Notes under the pieces: generated by a model
What the model was told of the DNA's origin: nothing
The model's input: the letters and a program-made list of their open reading frames with translations, nothing else
Databases searched by the model: none
Made by a program: the position numbers and the translations under genes
Shown: in pieces, positions 43,930 to 55,340 of the stretch
Numbering within the stretch: the stretch's first letter is position 1
Layout: each line of letters opens with the position of its first letter
From: Prorocentrum cordatum
Taxonomy: Eukaryota > Sar > Dinophyceae > Prorocentrales > Prorocentraceae
Assembly (NCBI GenBank): GCA_963575745.1
Contig: CAUYUJ010016893.1
Coordinates: 696,342-758,841, forward strand
Reading direction: 5' to 3'
Length of the DNA: 62,500 bases

Positions 43930-44430
43930 ATGTCCTTCGAGCCCTCAGTCCTCAGTCCAGAGAATCCTTTCGGGGGGCCGCAGCCTGGACTTCTGGGCAC
44001 TCTCGGGCACTTCTGGGCGCTCCTGGGCGCTTCGGGGACTTCCCCCATGCCATTTTCGGAGACAAGCGGATCCCGAAACGGCCCAGGCGAGCCCCAAGAG
44101 GCCCTTTCGAGATCGCCCCAAGACGCCCGCGATGGCCCCCAGACAGCCCAATAGGCTCCCAAGACGCCCCAAGAGGGCTCCAAGAGACCCTCCAAGAGGG
44201 CCCCGTGAGGTCAAACAAAAAAATTGCCCCTGAGGTTGCTGAAGGATTTCAGCGTTCTCGCCTTTCTGGGCTTTCCTCGCCCCAAGACAGCACAAGAGGC
44301 TCTCAGGAGGGTCCCCTGATGACCAAACAGGGCCCCAAGAAGGAGTAAGAGAGCCCCAAGAGGGAGAGCACTAATCAACATTTCGAGCACTCCGCCCCAA
44401 GATGACCCCGGAGACCGCCAGCAGGCTCCC
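43930..44430 (+). repeat. CCAAGACGCC-type degenerate array
   Basis: Units CCAAGAGGCC, CCAAGACGCCC and CCAAGAGACCC with an AT-rich spacer near 44210 (TTGCTGAAGGATTTCAGCGTT). Same family as 26.3-31.8 kb. Confidence 0.85.
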
Positions 44431-44659
44431 TCAAAAGGCGCCCCAGCAGCCCCGGTAGAGCGTCGGGTGAGTTAAGAACCAGATGCTCTGGGCAAGCCGG
44501 GATCGGGTGAACCAACGAAGTCCGGTTTCATCGGATTCCCCAGTCATGCGTTTGACTTGGGTCGGGGAGGTGGCTCTATGGGATTGGCGGCTTTCCCAGG
44601 CCCCTCCCCAAAAGAGAAGAAAGAGGGAGAGATGGAGAGAGAGAGGTATAAAAACGGCT

Positions 44660-45247
44660 ATCCCCCGCGGCCTCCCTCGCCTCCGCGGCGCGAGCCTCCT
44701 CCTCCGCGGACCTCGCGCGCGCCCTCGCCTCCTCCCTGGCCTTGGCCTCCCCTGCGGCCCTCGCCCGCCCCCGAGCCTCCTCCTCCGCGGCCCTCGCACG
44801 CGCCCTCTCCTCCGCCCTGGCCTTGGCCACCTCTGCGGCCTTGGCCCGCGCCTCCGCCTCCCTCGCGGCCCTGGCCTGCACCGCGGCCTTCGCGCGCACC
44901 AGCTCCTCCCTGGCCCTGGCCGCCTCCTCCGCGAGCCTGGCCTCCTCCTCCGCGGCCTTCGCGCGCGCCACCTCTGCCTCCACCCTGGCCGCCTGCTCCG
45001 CGGCCCTGGCCCTCTCCTCCGCGCCTCTCGCCCGCGCCCTCTCCTCCTCCGCGGCCCTCGCCTCCCCTGCGGCCCTGCCCTGCGCCCTCCCCTCCCCGGC
45101 CCGAGCCCTCTCCGCCCCGACCGTCGCGCGCTCTCTCGCGGCGGCCTGCCGCTCCCCAGCCCTGGCCTCCTCCGCTGCCCGCCTGGCCTCTCTGGCCCCG
45201 GCGCTCTCCTCCCCCCCCCCGAAGTCCTCGCGTCGTGGGGACAAGCG
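44660..45247 (-). CDS. long Ala/Glu/Arg helical protein segment
   Basis: About 195 codons on the minus strand, read from the edge of the fold-back element at 45248. Composition is nearly all Ala, Glu, Arg and Gly with periodic charge (ARVEAEVARAKAAEEEARLA, then EELVRAKAAVQARAAREAEA). This predicts one very long charged helix or coiled coil. There is a frame-ending hydrophobic tail near 44600. No family is recognisable and no start can be chosen, since the upstream part is fold-back DNA. The regular Ala-Glu/Arg pattern, the absence of poly-Gly or poly-Pro and the minus-strand frame match two other helical frames in this window. The plus strand is also open and Pro-rich, so chance is possible. 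Confidence 0.35.
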
Positions 45248-45409
45248 CTGATGGGCCTGCTTTCCACCACCACCACCATAAGTCGGAGGGGGAGGGGGTC
45301 CTGCTCCTCCTCCTCCTCCTCCTCCTCCTCCTCCTCCTCCTCCTCTTCCTCCTCCACCTCCTTTCCCCCTCCAACTTATGGTGGTGGTGGTGGAAAACAA
45401 GCCCATCAA
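45248..45409. mobile_element. fold-back element with CCACCACCACCATAAG arms, copy 1
   Basis: Left arm TGATGGGCCTGCTTTCCACC plus ACCACCATAAGTCGGAGGGG; right arm CCCCTCCAACTTATGGTGGT plus GGTGGAAAACAAGCCCATCA. Arms are about 45 bp with few mismatches around a (CCT)n loop. It is 162 bp. A 3-bp flank GCG/GCA is a possible target duplication. A second copy with the opposite loop strand is at 59386-59546. Confidence 0.88.
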
Positions 45410-46199
45410 GCACGACGGATGATGCGTGGCAATCTTCGCCTTCTGGGGACACCCTGACCGGGCCCGCGGGACTGACCGGAAGCATCTCCTGGAACGGATA
45501 TCCAGACCTCACGTCGTGAGACAGACGCGACGTCGGATGACTGGGCCAGACACCCCACGCCGTGATTATTTCGCAGCGCGGTTCTCCAAATGTCTGGATC
45601 CCTTGCCGGGGATCGGCTCCTCGTCCCGCGGTTGCTGCTTGCTGACGTCCCCAAGGGCCTGGCGAGGCCCCCCCCAGATGGGGACACAGGAAGTACCGAT
45701 ACCGCTACTCCCCGGACCTCTCCCAGAGCGCGTTATGACCAGGCTTTCGAAGCGAATCCAGCCGCGGCGTCGACGGCTCCCAGGAGGCCCAAAAAGGCAA
45801 AAACGAGGCAAGGGACGCGGTATCGGCACCGCTTCCTCCTCTGACCAGAGGACCGAAGGCTGTTCAAAACCTTACGTCGTGATTTCCCCACGTCGCGAGG
45901 ACGTCCAGATCCTCTGCGGCCACCTCCTTCGCAGCCCTCGCGGCATCCCCAACGGCTTCGAGCCCCCCCGCCTCTGAGCATCGCTCAGCCGATCCCCATC
46001 CCCACGGGCGTGGTTTTGGCACACTGGCCGACGTACCAGCACACTTGGGGATGCATGCTGTTCCCTTCGGGTCTCGCAGGACCCATCCCCAGAAACGCGA
46101 TGCCTTGATCTGTTCGATACGAGTTCCCCAGAAGTCCCGGCCTTTTCCCCAGGCCCAGCTTCGAGGTTTTGACGGTCCCGAGGCCCGGCGAAGGCCTTC
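45410..46199. other. stretch without a recognisable gene
   Basis: Mixed composition. CACGTCGTGA-like and CGTCGTGATT strings occur near 45512, 45558 and 45870. No domain-bearing frame or element end. Confidence 0.4.
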
Positions 46200-46965
46200 A
46201 GAGGCTGAAAATAACAGCAACAACAACACGAATCTTAGAACAGTTCGCTCTGATCTGCCCGCGTGCCATTGAACACGTATGTCCCGAACCCTCGATACCC
46301 GCCCTATTCGTTTTCGATCGTGCCCTTTCGGGGGTAATTATAGCTTCCCTGCCTGCCGCGCGTACTTGGCTCAGCCCCCAGAACAGGGGAGGAGGGGAGG
46401 AACGGAGAAACAAGTGGGAGGGAGAAGGATGGAACACGAAAGAGATTAACAGGAGGGTTAGGAACAGGAGCGCAAGCGGCAGAACCAAACGGGCGCGTCG
46501 GGTGGACGGGCCCTAACGGGCAGGTCGGGCGGGCGGGCCCAAACGGCCCTGTCGAGCGGGCGGGTCGTTAAACCGCCAACGCATCATGGAGGAAGTTTCG
46601 AACGATTACGCCAATCACGAATAAATCACCAAGAAATCCCAGGCGAAAGCATGATCCGTGAGTGTTGGGGGCCGGCGCCGCAATAATTTGCATGAACCAC
46701 GCGAGAGCGCGATTCCTGCATGCATCGTGAGCACGTCCCGCGCGAAAGCGCGATTGTTCAATACACTGTGAGAGGCCAGGGGCACAGTTCGGCGACCCTG
46801 GTCTTCTTCTTGCATCAAAACATCGCGCGAGCCCCGGGAGAGCGCTCCAATTGAAAAGTAGAACGGTCACTGGAAGGGGGGTCAACAAGAATACGTCGCG
46901 AGAGATCAGAATCAAAGGAAACAGCCACGCTCATGTTGAAACTGTTCGATCCGATTTGCTCCCGC
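46200..46965 (+). repeat. ~0.8-kb interspersed repeat, copy C
   Basis: Same landmarks as 37625-39236: AACAGTTCGCTCTGATCTGC, CCCGAACCCTCGATACCCGC, CAGCCCCCAGAACAGGGG, then CGCGAGAGCGCGATT and CGCGCGAAAGCGCGATT. Preceded by AACAGCAACAACAACACG. Confidence 0.85.
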
Positions 46966-47855
46966 GCCGCTCAATCAGCACATTTCAAACCCTCGGCACA
47001 CGCCCTCCCACGAAGGACCAAACTGCTCGAATTAGCTGTTTGCGCGGATGAAGGCAGACAGATACGTTCTCTCTACTTCGCTCTTTGCGCTAACTAAGGT
47101 CAGAGGTTTTCTACGTCAACTATTTAGCGATCCTGCGAGGTTTAAATCGATTCGATGCTGATTTCATCTTGGTTTCATGCTGTTCCTGACACGCTCCAAT
47201 CGCAATCGATATCCCCCCGCCGCCCCCCCCCCCTCCCCCTCGCACCCCTCCATCCGCCCCCCCCGCGCCCTCCCCCCCCGCCTCCTCCCGCCCCCGCGGC
47301 GCCTCCAGGACAGGAGCCGCCGCCCCCTCTCGTCTCTTGCCATTTCTACATCGGGCGCAAAGGGGGGAGGCGGGGCCCCCGACGTTTTGGGCGCGCGGGT
47401 GGCGCGGGGCTTCGCTCTGCGAAGGCGTCGCCGCCAGTTCGCCCGCGCGCCCCCCCCCGCCGTTCTGGGCCGCGCGCGCCCCCGCCGAGATCGCCAGTCG
47501 CCTGTCGACCAGCTTCCCGACCCTGGCCCGTCGTGCTCCAGGACCTTCTCGCCGAGGCCAAGGCGGCCATTATTGGCGCATTGCTGGCGGCGGCGACGCA
47601 GCCAGCAACCGTCGAACTGCCGCGCGCGGCGCCGGGGCCCCGCGTCGCCCGCAACGCCGAGGGCGCGGCGCGTCGAGCATCGAGCGCCCCAAGCCGCCAT
47701 GGCATCTGTCATAATAACATCCTGAATCCCACCAGCCCTCTGGGCGTCGGTGGTTTAGAGCGTTTCCTCTTCCACCCCTCCTTCTTCCCCTTCGGGGAGG
47801 GGTTTACCCCTCCCCCATACCCCCTCCCCACTGACCTGGGCAGGGGGGGCCGCGA
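46966..47855. other. gene-poor stretch with a possible coding patch
   Basis: The plus-strand frame 47530-47720 reads VVLQDLLAEAKAAIIGALLAAATQPATVEL-like helical sequence, ending near CHNNILN. It may be an exon, but the minus strand is open too. The preceding 47200-47300 is C-rich. Nothing else is recognisable. Confidence 0.35.
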
Positions 47856-47859
47856 CGCG

Positions 47860-48560
47860 TTGGAGCGTCCAAGATGGCCCAACACGGTTCCAAGAGGGCC
47901 TCAGGGAGCCCAAGATCGCCTCCAAGATGGTTCAAGATAGCGCAAGATGCCTCAAGATGGTTCCGAAGATGCTCCAATACGCTCCAAGACCGCCCCAAGA
48001 CGGCTCTAAGTGTCCACTAGAGCTCCCCTCGGATGCCCCCAAGAAGCCAAAATGTTTCAAAAATCTGGGGAAATCAATGTTTTTGGCGTTCTCGCGCTTT
48101 CGCATCCGATGCCCATCCGAGGAGTCAAGATAGCTCCAATATGGCTCAAGATAGCTCCAAGAAGGGCCCAAGAAAGCCCGAGGACGGCGCAAAGGGCGCC
48201 CAAGAGCGCTCCAAGAGCCCTCCAAGAGCGGTCCAGGAGGCGATTTTAAAGGCTTTCCAGTAGCGACGCTAATTAGCGCTTCAGCTTTCTTTGCCAAATT
48301 CCCTCAGGATGGCCCCAAGATGGCCCCAAGAAGCCCCCCAAGAGGCCCCCAGGAGGCCCCCAAGAGACCCCCAAGAGGCCCCAAGAGACCCCCCAAAGGC
48401 ACCCAAGGGGCAAAGATGGCCCCAAGAAGCGCCCAGGAGGCCCCAAAAGGCCCCAAGATGGCCCCAAGAGGCCCCCAGGAGGCCCCAAAGAGGATCCCGA
48501 ACGGCCCACAGAGGCCCCCCCGAAGCACCCAAGACGCCGAAAAGCTCCTCAGGACGACCC
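47860..48560 (+). repeat. CCAAGATGGCCC-type degenerate array
   Basis: CCAAGATGGCCC, CCAAGAGGCCCCC and CCAAGATAGCTCC units with an AT-rich spacer near 48047 (AAAATCTGGGGAAATCAATG). Same family as 26.3-31.8 kb and 43.9-44.4 kb. Confidence 0.87.
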
Positions 48561-49600
48561 TCTACTCGCCTGGGCGTCGTTTCTGGACGGGCGGGTGGGG
48601 ATACGCGAAGCGTCTAGAATTTGAGTCCGGCAGCTCGCGCGAGCGCCGAAGCCGAGCACGGCCGCGGCAAACGACGACATGGCGGCACGGCGAAGATGGA
48701 CGCGGAAGACGACTGGAAATTTGAAGGCGGGGGGGGGGCAAGGAGGGCGGGGGGGCGGGCTCCGAAGCGGATCGACATGCCGCGCCTGCACAGGGGGGGT
48801 GGGAAGACGACCTCTGTTTTGGATCTGGCCGCGGAACAATACCGATGCAATCGCAAAATCCTCGCGAAAGGCTGCAAGACAAATCTGGACATCAATGCTG
48901 CGCTGAACCCAGCGGGCGCGAGCGCGCTGCCACGGCGATCGGCGCAGTGAGCGCCCGTGCCTCCGAAGTCCTCAACTCTGCATGTCCAGTGCGTCTCGGG
49001 CTGATGCCCCATTGAAGCTCCATAGCCCATCTCGAACAATTACTGCATCTTCGGCCCCGCGTGAAATTCCGCCGGGCACATGCCGCGCAGGGCGGCGCCC
49101 TGCAAGGCGAACTTGATCGATGAACGCAGGGCGCCCCCTTTCTGGCTGCCGCTTCTCAAAAAAAAAAAAAAAAAAAAAAAAAAAACACTGAGACGAATGA
49201 AACATTGCATTTTACGTCGCGACCTCCTCCGCGATATACGGGTCGCGCAACACGTCGGCGAGCGCTTTCCCAAGGGGTGTCATGTGTCTGATGATCGCAG
49301 CCTAGCCCGAAAGGCGCACTGCCCCCTTGTGCTCCATGGTCTTCATGGGCAAGGAGTGAATTCGATGCGCCGCTGAATACCGCTCGCGCAAGGCACCCGG
49401 GCGACCCCGCAAAGCCGCGCGCCGTCCGCCACGCGCGAAGCCGACGAATTTTGCGAGCTTTACCCAAGAGAAAAATCTGTCACAGCTAATCTGCGGCCGC
49501 GCCCAAATCAACCGCGCGTGACCAGTCGATTATCTGGGCCGATCCGTCAGCCCATGACATTGACATCATTGGCGATATTGTGACAACATGTTCCATTAAA
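48561..49600. other. stretch with a 29-A tract, no confident gene
   Basis: A run of 29 A lies at 49158-49186. Minus-strand frames contain protein-like patches (AEDAVIVRDGLWSFNGASAR near 49040; SLPMKTMEHKGAVRLSG near 49330) that may be exons of the candidate gene at 49608-51760. No splice sites could be fixed. Confidence 0.4.
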
Positions 49601-49607
49601 TGTTGGG

Positions 49608-51760
49608 TCAATTGCGGCGTCTTCGCGCGCCTGCTGCTCCGCCGCGGCAGCCGCGCCGCAGACGCGCCCCGGTCGGAACGCCTGCGCCGGCGAGAGGCGA
49701 GGAGAGCGGAGAGGGAGGCGAACGAGGACAAGGAGGACAAGGGCAGGAGGCCTGCTGCGGCGTCGCGCGGCACCTCCAGCAGCGGCCCGCCTTGTCGTCG
49801 AACTGCGGGAGCCCGAACACTTGTTCCCGGCGCCCCCAGTCTGGGCGCATCTGCGCCAGCGCAGACCTATTGCCAAATATTGCGTCTGCCGTCTTGGCTC
49901 CGTGAAAATCAAACTCCAACCGAGCTGCGCCGCCGCGGCGGGCGGCGAGGCATTCGCCCGTGGCCGCGAGCCGAAACCTCCCAACAATCCCGCTGGAAAT
50001 GCCGCGCCACGCGGTCGCGCTCGCGGAAGACTCCATTAATCCACTAACGGGCGCGCACAGCTCGCGCGCCTCCACCGTTCTCGGCAGACCTCGCAAATAT
50101 AAGCGCGCGAGCTCCGCGGTCTGGCCCCTGCCCCGCCGGCGCGGGGCGCCGCCGGCCCGCGAACCTATCGGAATCGTCGGGTCAACTTGCGTTGCAGAGA
50201 GGCGGCGTCGCACGCGATGTCTCCCCGCGCCATCCAGACCGCCGGCCCCCCCCCCAGTTTCTTCGGCGCGCCGCGCATCGCCAGAAGGCGACGCGCTCGC
50301 GCGGTGAGCCATCGGCGACCCACCCCGCGTGCTCGTGGCTGCGTTTATTACGAATATGATTATTGTGTGTCTTTTTTGTTGCGGACCCCTGCGAGATGCG
50401 CCCTGGTCGACGCGCTGCGCCGAAGATGTCGCCTCCGCAACGTCCTGGGCGCGTCGCCGCCAGCGCTGGCCCCAGCGCCAGCGCCCTCCTCGGCGCCGCC
50501 CCCGCCTGCTCTTCAGCGGCCGGTCACGTCGCCCACCCCTCGGCGGCCTCCCGCGCGGGCGTCGCCCAGGAGCGACTGGGACCGGGCGCGGGCGAGCGCG
50601 TTGGTCGGCAGCGCGCCCACGTTTGCCCCCGACCTCCTGCGAGGAAGAAGATCTGCAGCGTCGCAATGGCGCCTGCGCTCGCCGAGCACTCGCGCGCCCC
50701 TGGAGAAAAGAAAATGCTCTGCGGGGCTCGGGCCGCTGCGTCGCCGCGGAAGACATCGCCCCCGACGGGCCAATGCGCCCTCCTGCGCAGGGGGGTAGAC
50801 GACGACGTCGACGGCGGCATTTCCTCTAGGGGCGCGGCCGCGGCGAACTCTCCGCTCGGGCGGCGAGGCTGCGCGAGAAAACTCTGCGAGCGCAGCATGC
50901 GTGCCGAGAACTACGCGCAATTCAATGGCGCGTGCTCCTCCATTTCAATCCCAGCTGCCCTTCCCATCGCCCTTCTGAGGCCCCCACGCCCCTCTCCTCG
51001 CCCTCGCCCTTCCCTTCGTTCTCATCCGCCTCTTCCGCCGCCGCGGCCGCCGCGCCCACGGCGCCGCGGCATCTGCCAGAGGTGGTGTCCAAGAGCTCCC
51101 CTGGCGTCTGTAATCTGCTCGTGGAGAATGGGCAACTCCTTCGCGCCCGAGGCGCGCGCGCGCCCTCGGCCGCGGCGATGTCGCAGTTGCACCTGTCCAC
51201 GAAGTTCCACGGGACATCGATGCTGCTTTCGATTTCCTGCGAGTAGACCGCCCGCAGATTCGTTGACCTCCTCGGCATTCTTGCCCCCCGCCGCGAGCCG
51301 GCTCTTGCGCCGGCGCAACATCGCGCGTCTCCTCTGCGACGCGGCCAAATCAATCCACGAAGGCTGGCCAAAAAAGAACCTCCAAGGCCGTTCCCCCCCC
51401 GCCGCCCGCCCGCCCGCCGCCCCCCAGAATTCCGGCCAAGGTGGCGGCGGAACTGGGGGAGAGGGGCGAAGATGACTTCCGCCTTCGGTCTGGAGGTTTC
51501 TCGCCGCCCCTCTGACCTCGGGAACCAGTGGGCCCTCGTCCTCGATCTCCACTTTCAGATCGGGCGTTGAAGATGGCAGGGCGCCCATTGAGTCGCGCGC
51601 CTGCGTGAGCTGCGCGCCGTTCTGGATATCCGCGCCGCCAGTGATCCTCTTGGTCGGCCTCTGCTTCCAACTCATTCTGCGCCCTTCATCGTCGCGGGGA
51701 AATATCCGCCGGCCCCCTCCCAAGGACGCCGGGCTGCGAAGATGCGCGCGGTCTGCTGTT
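49608..51760 (-). CDS. candidate multi-exon gene, unrecognised
   Basis: Protein-like patches lie on the minus strand in several frames. KRITGGADIQNGAQLTQARD then DLKVEIEDEGPLVPEV are near 51640-51510. FVDLAASQRRRAMLRRRKSR then NAEEVNESAGGLLAG are near 51360-51250. SSIDVPWNFVDRCNCDIAAA is near 51220. LPILHEQITDARGALGHHLW is near 51140. GLMESSASATAWRGISSGIV through FHGAKTADAIFGNRSALAQM and VFGLPQFDDKAGRCWRC are near 50045-49780. Frame changes at points such as CTACTCGCAG followed by GAAATCGAAAG suggest introns, but boundaries are not provable. No domain is recognised. The 5' part is duplicated at 53080-53750. The alternative is biased non-coding DNA. Confidence 0.3.
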
Positions 51761-53079
51761 ATGTATTCTGCGTTGTCATGTGTCGTTTGGCCTTTTGTCT
51801 CTCCAGCCCTGTTTCCTGCCGTCGGTTCACTGTCTGCCAGGGGGCCCCGCCGCGTGGCCAAACAGCCAGCGGGGGGGGTGAACGTCGGACCCCGGCTGCC
51901 CCAGGCGACCCCGGGATTCTCGATGCGACGCCGCCGCGCGGACAGAGCGGCCCGAGAGGCCACCGAGATTGCCTGAAGAGGCTCCGAAGAGAGCCTCGCG
52001 AGGCCAAGACTGCCCCAGACGGCCCACATATGTCCCACGACGGCCCCGCGACGGCCCGAGATGTTCCCGAGGCGCCCCAAGAGGCCTCCAAGGGGCCCCC
52101 CACGAAACCATAACCAACGAGGTTAACGATGTTGTAAGTTTTTCCCAAGCATCCTGTGGTGTTGGGTCCTCGCTTTGAAACGAAAGCGCCCCGACTCCCG
52201 CCTCCTCCTCCTCCTCCTCCTCCTCCTCCTCCTCCTCCTCCTCCTCCTCCTCCTCCTCCTCCTCCTCCGTCCCCCCTCCCCCCTTTTCCCAGTCCTTGCC
52301 CCTGCCCTCATAATGTCTCTGTTTCGTCGCACCCCTCGCACGTTTCGCGGCCCCGCAGGGGGCCCCGCCTAAGGCCACAGTGGCGCAGTTCGCATGGCGC
52401 CGCCGCCTCATTTTGGCACACCCCTCACACGCTCCGTGGCCCCATAGGGAGCTCCACCGAAGGTCCCAGTGACGCAGTTCGCATGGCGCCGCCGCCCCAT
52501 TTGGGCGCGCCCACCAAGCTCTTCGCGGCCCCAATGGGGAGCTCCACCTCAGGCCCCCAATGGCGCAGTTTGCATGGCGCCACCGCTCCATTTTGGCACA
52601 CTCCTCACATGTTTCGTGGCCCCACAGGGAGCTCCACCTAAGGCCGCAGAGGCGCAGTTCGCATGGCGCCGCCGCCGCATTTTGGCACGCCACTCACACG
52701 CTTCGTGGCCCCATAAGGAGCTCCACCTGAGGTCCCCTATCCTAGCGCACACCTCACGCGTTTCGTGGCCCCATAGGGAGCTCCATCTAAGATCCCAGCG
52801 GCAATTCGCATGGCGCCGCCGCCCGATGTTTGGCACACCCCTCACGCGTTTCGCAACCCCAGGCTCCACCTAAGGTCGCAGCGGCGCAATTCGCATGGCG
52901 CCGCCGCCCAATTCTGGCATAACCCTCACGCGCTTCGTGGCCCCACAGGGGGCCCCACCTAAGGTCCCAGCGGCGTAGTTTGCATGGCGCCGCCGCCCCA
53001 TTTTGGCACAACCCGCATGCGTTTCGTGGCCCCGTAGGGAGCCCCACCAAGATCCCAATGGCCCAGTTCGCATGGCGCC
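51091..53079. repeat. ~1.99-kb tandem duplication, left copy
   Basis: From AGAGCTCCCCTGGCGTCTGT (51091) to a break inside a 90-bp repeat unit (GCATGGCGCCG at 53079). The right copy begins with the same AGAGCTCCCC at 53080. Inside are part of the candidate gene, a CCAAGACTGCCCC patch, a (CCT)n tract (52199-52268) and 90-bp repeats. Confidence 0.93.
52325..53079 (+). repeat. 90-bp tandem repeats, first block
   Basis: About eight units of roughly 90 bp, each with GGCGCAGTTCGCATGGCGCC, CCATTTTGGCACACCCCTC, GTTTCGTGGCCCC and GGGAGCTCCACCTAAGG. The last unit is cut at the duplication joint. Confidence 0.93.
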
Positions 53080-55045
53080 GAGAGCTCCCCTGGCGTCTGT
53101 AATCTGCTCGTGGAGAATGGGCAACTCCTTCGCGCCCAAGGCGCGCGCGCGCCCTCGGCCGCGGCGATGTCGCAGTTGCACCTGTCCACGAAGTTCCACG
53201 GGACATCGATGCTGTTTTCGATTTCCTGCGAGTAGACCGCCCGCAGATTCGTTGACCTCCTCGGCATTCTTGCCCCCCGCCGCGAGCCGGCTCTTGCGCC
53301 GGCGCAACATCGCGCGTCTCCTCTGCGACGCGGCCAAATCAATCCACGAAGGCTGGCCACAAAAGAACCTCCAAGGCCGTTCCCCCCCCGCCGCCCGCCC
53401 GCCCGCCGCCCCCCAGAATTCGGGCCAAGGTGGCGGCGGAACTGGGGGAGAGGGGCGAAGATGACTTCCGCCTTCGGTCTGGAGGTTTCTCGCCGCCCCT
53501 CTGACCTCGGGAACCAGTGGGCCCTCGTCCTCGATCTCCACTTTCAGATCGGGCGTTGAAGATGGCAGGGCGCCCATTGAGTCGCGCGCCTGCGTGAGCT
53601 GCGCGCCGTTCTGGATATCCGCGCCGCCAGTGATCCTCTCGGTCGGCCTCTGCTTCCAACTCATTCTGCGCCCTTCATTGTCGCGGGGAAATATCCGCCG
53701 GCCCCCTCCCAAGGACGCCGGGCTACGAAGATGCGCGCGGTCTGCTGTTATGTATTATGCGTTGTCATGTGTCGTTTGGCCTTTTGTCTCTCCAGCCCTG
53801 TTTCCTGCCGTCGGTTCACTGTCTGCCAGGGGGCCCCGCCGCGTGGCCAAACAGCCAGCGGGGGGGGTGAACGTCGGACCCCGGCTGCCCCAGGCGACCC
53901 CGGGATTCTCGATGCGACGCCGCCGCGCGGACAGAGCGGCCCGAGAGGCCACCGAGATTGCCTGAAGAGGCTCCGAAGAGAGCCTCGCGAGGCCAAGACT
54001 GCCCCAGACGGCCCACATATGTCCCACGACGGCCCCACGACGGCCCGAGATGTTCCCGAGGCGCCCCAAGAGGCCTCCAAGGGGCCCCCCACGAAACCAT
54101 AACCAACGAGGTTAACGATGTTGTAAGTTTTTCCCAAGCATCCTGTGGGGTTGGGTCCTCGCTTTGAAACGAAAGCGCCCCGACTCCCGCCTCCTCCTCC
54201 TCCTCCTCCTCCTCCTCCTCCTCCTCCTCCTCCTCCTCCGTCCCCCCCTCCCCCCTTCTCCCAGTCCTTGCCCCTGCCCTCATAATTATCTGTTTCGTCG
54301 CACCCCTCGCACGTTTCGCGGCCCCGCAGGGGGCCCCGCCTAAGGCCACAGTGGCGCAGTTCGCATGGCGCCGCCGCCTCATTTTGGCACACCCCTCACA
54401 CGCTCCGTGGCCCCATAGGGAGCTCCACCGAAGGTCCCAGTGACGCAGTTCGCATGGCGCCGCCGCCCCATTTGGGCGCGCCCACCAAGCGTTTCGCGGC
54501 CCCAATGGGGAGCTCCACCTCAGGCCCCCAATGGCGCAGTTTGCATGGCGCCGCCGCTCCATTTTGGCACACTCCTCATATGTTTCGTGGCCCCACAGGG
54601 AGCTCCACCTAAGGCCGCAGAGGCGCAGTTCGCATGGCGCCGCCGCCACATTTTGGCACGCCACTCACACGCTTCGTGGCCCCATAAGGAGCTCCACCTG
54701 AGGTCCCCATCCTAGCGCACACCTCACGCGTTTCGTGGCCCCATAGGGAGCTCCACCTAAGATCCCAGCGGCAATTCGCATGGCGCCGCCGCCCGATGTT
54801 TGGCACGCCCCTCACGCGTTTCGCAACCCCAGGCTCCACCTAAGGTCGCAGCGGCGCAATTCGCATGGCGCCGCCGCCCAATTCTGGCATAACCCTCACG
54901 CGCTTCGTGGCCCCACAGGGGGCCCCACCTAAGGTCCCAGCGGCGTAGTTTGCATGGCGCCGCCGCCCCATTTTGGCACAACCCGCATGCGTTTCGTGGC
55001 CCCGTAGGGAGCCCCACCAAGATCCCAATGGCCCAGTTCGCATGG
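53080..55045. repeat. ~1.97-kb tandem duplication, right copy
   Basis: Nearly identical to 51091-53079. I see only scattered substitutions (for example TATTCTGCG versus TATTATGCG, CTCTTGG versus CTCTCGG) and a shorter (CCT)n tract (54189-54240). This suggests a recent event. It joins smoothly into further 90-bp units. Confidence 0.93.
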
Positions 55046-55290
55046 CGCCGCCGCCCCATTTTGGTAGACCCCTCACGCGTTTCGCGACCCAGAGGGAGCT
55101 CCACCTCAGGCCCTAATGGCGCAGTTTGCATGGCGCCGCCGCCCCATTTTGGCACACTCCTCACATGTTTCGTGACCCCGCAGGAAGCTCCACCCCAGGT
55201 CCCAGGGGCGCAGTTCGCATGGCGCCGCCGCCTCATTTTGGGACATCCCTCCCACGTTTCGTGGCCCCGCAGGGAGCTCCACCTAATTAA
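54296..55290 (+). repeat. 90-bp tandem repeats, second block
   Basis: About eleven units of the same 90-bp repeat. The last three, beyond 55045, have no counterpart in the left copy. Confidence 0.93.
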
Positions 55291-55340
55291 GGTCGCAGTG
55301 ATCCGGGGGGGGGGGCCTGGTGGGGCTGAGATGCCATGAC

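Noticed and set aside
49158-49186. Poly(A) tail of a processed pseudogene
   Set aside because: No intact upstream plus-strand coding sequence and no flanking duplication could be found; it may be a plain A tract.
52325-55290. Spliced-leader relics in the 90-bp repeats (CCATTTTGGC occurs in most units)
   Set aside because: Only about ten bases match; the flanking CCGTAG and TCAAG parts are absent, so it is taken as coincidence.
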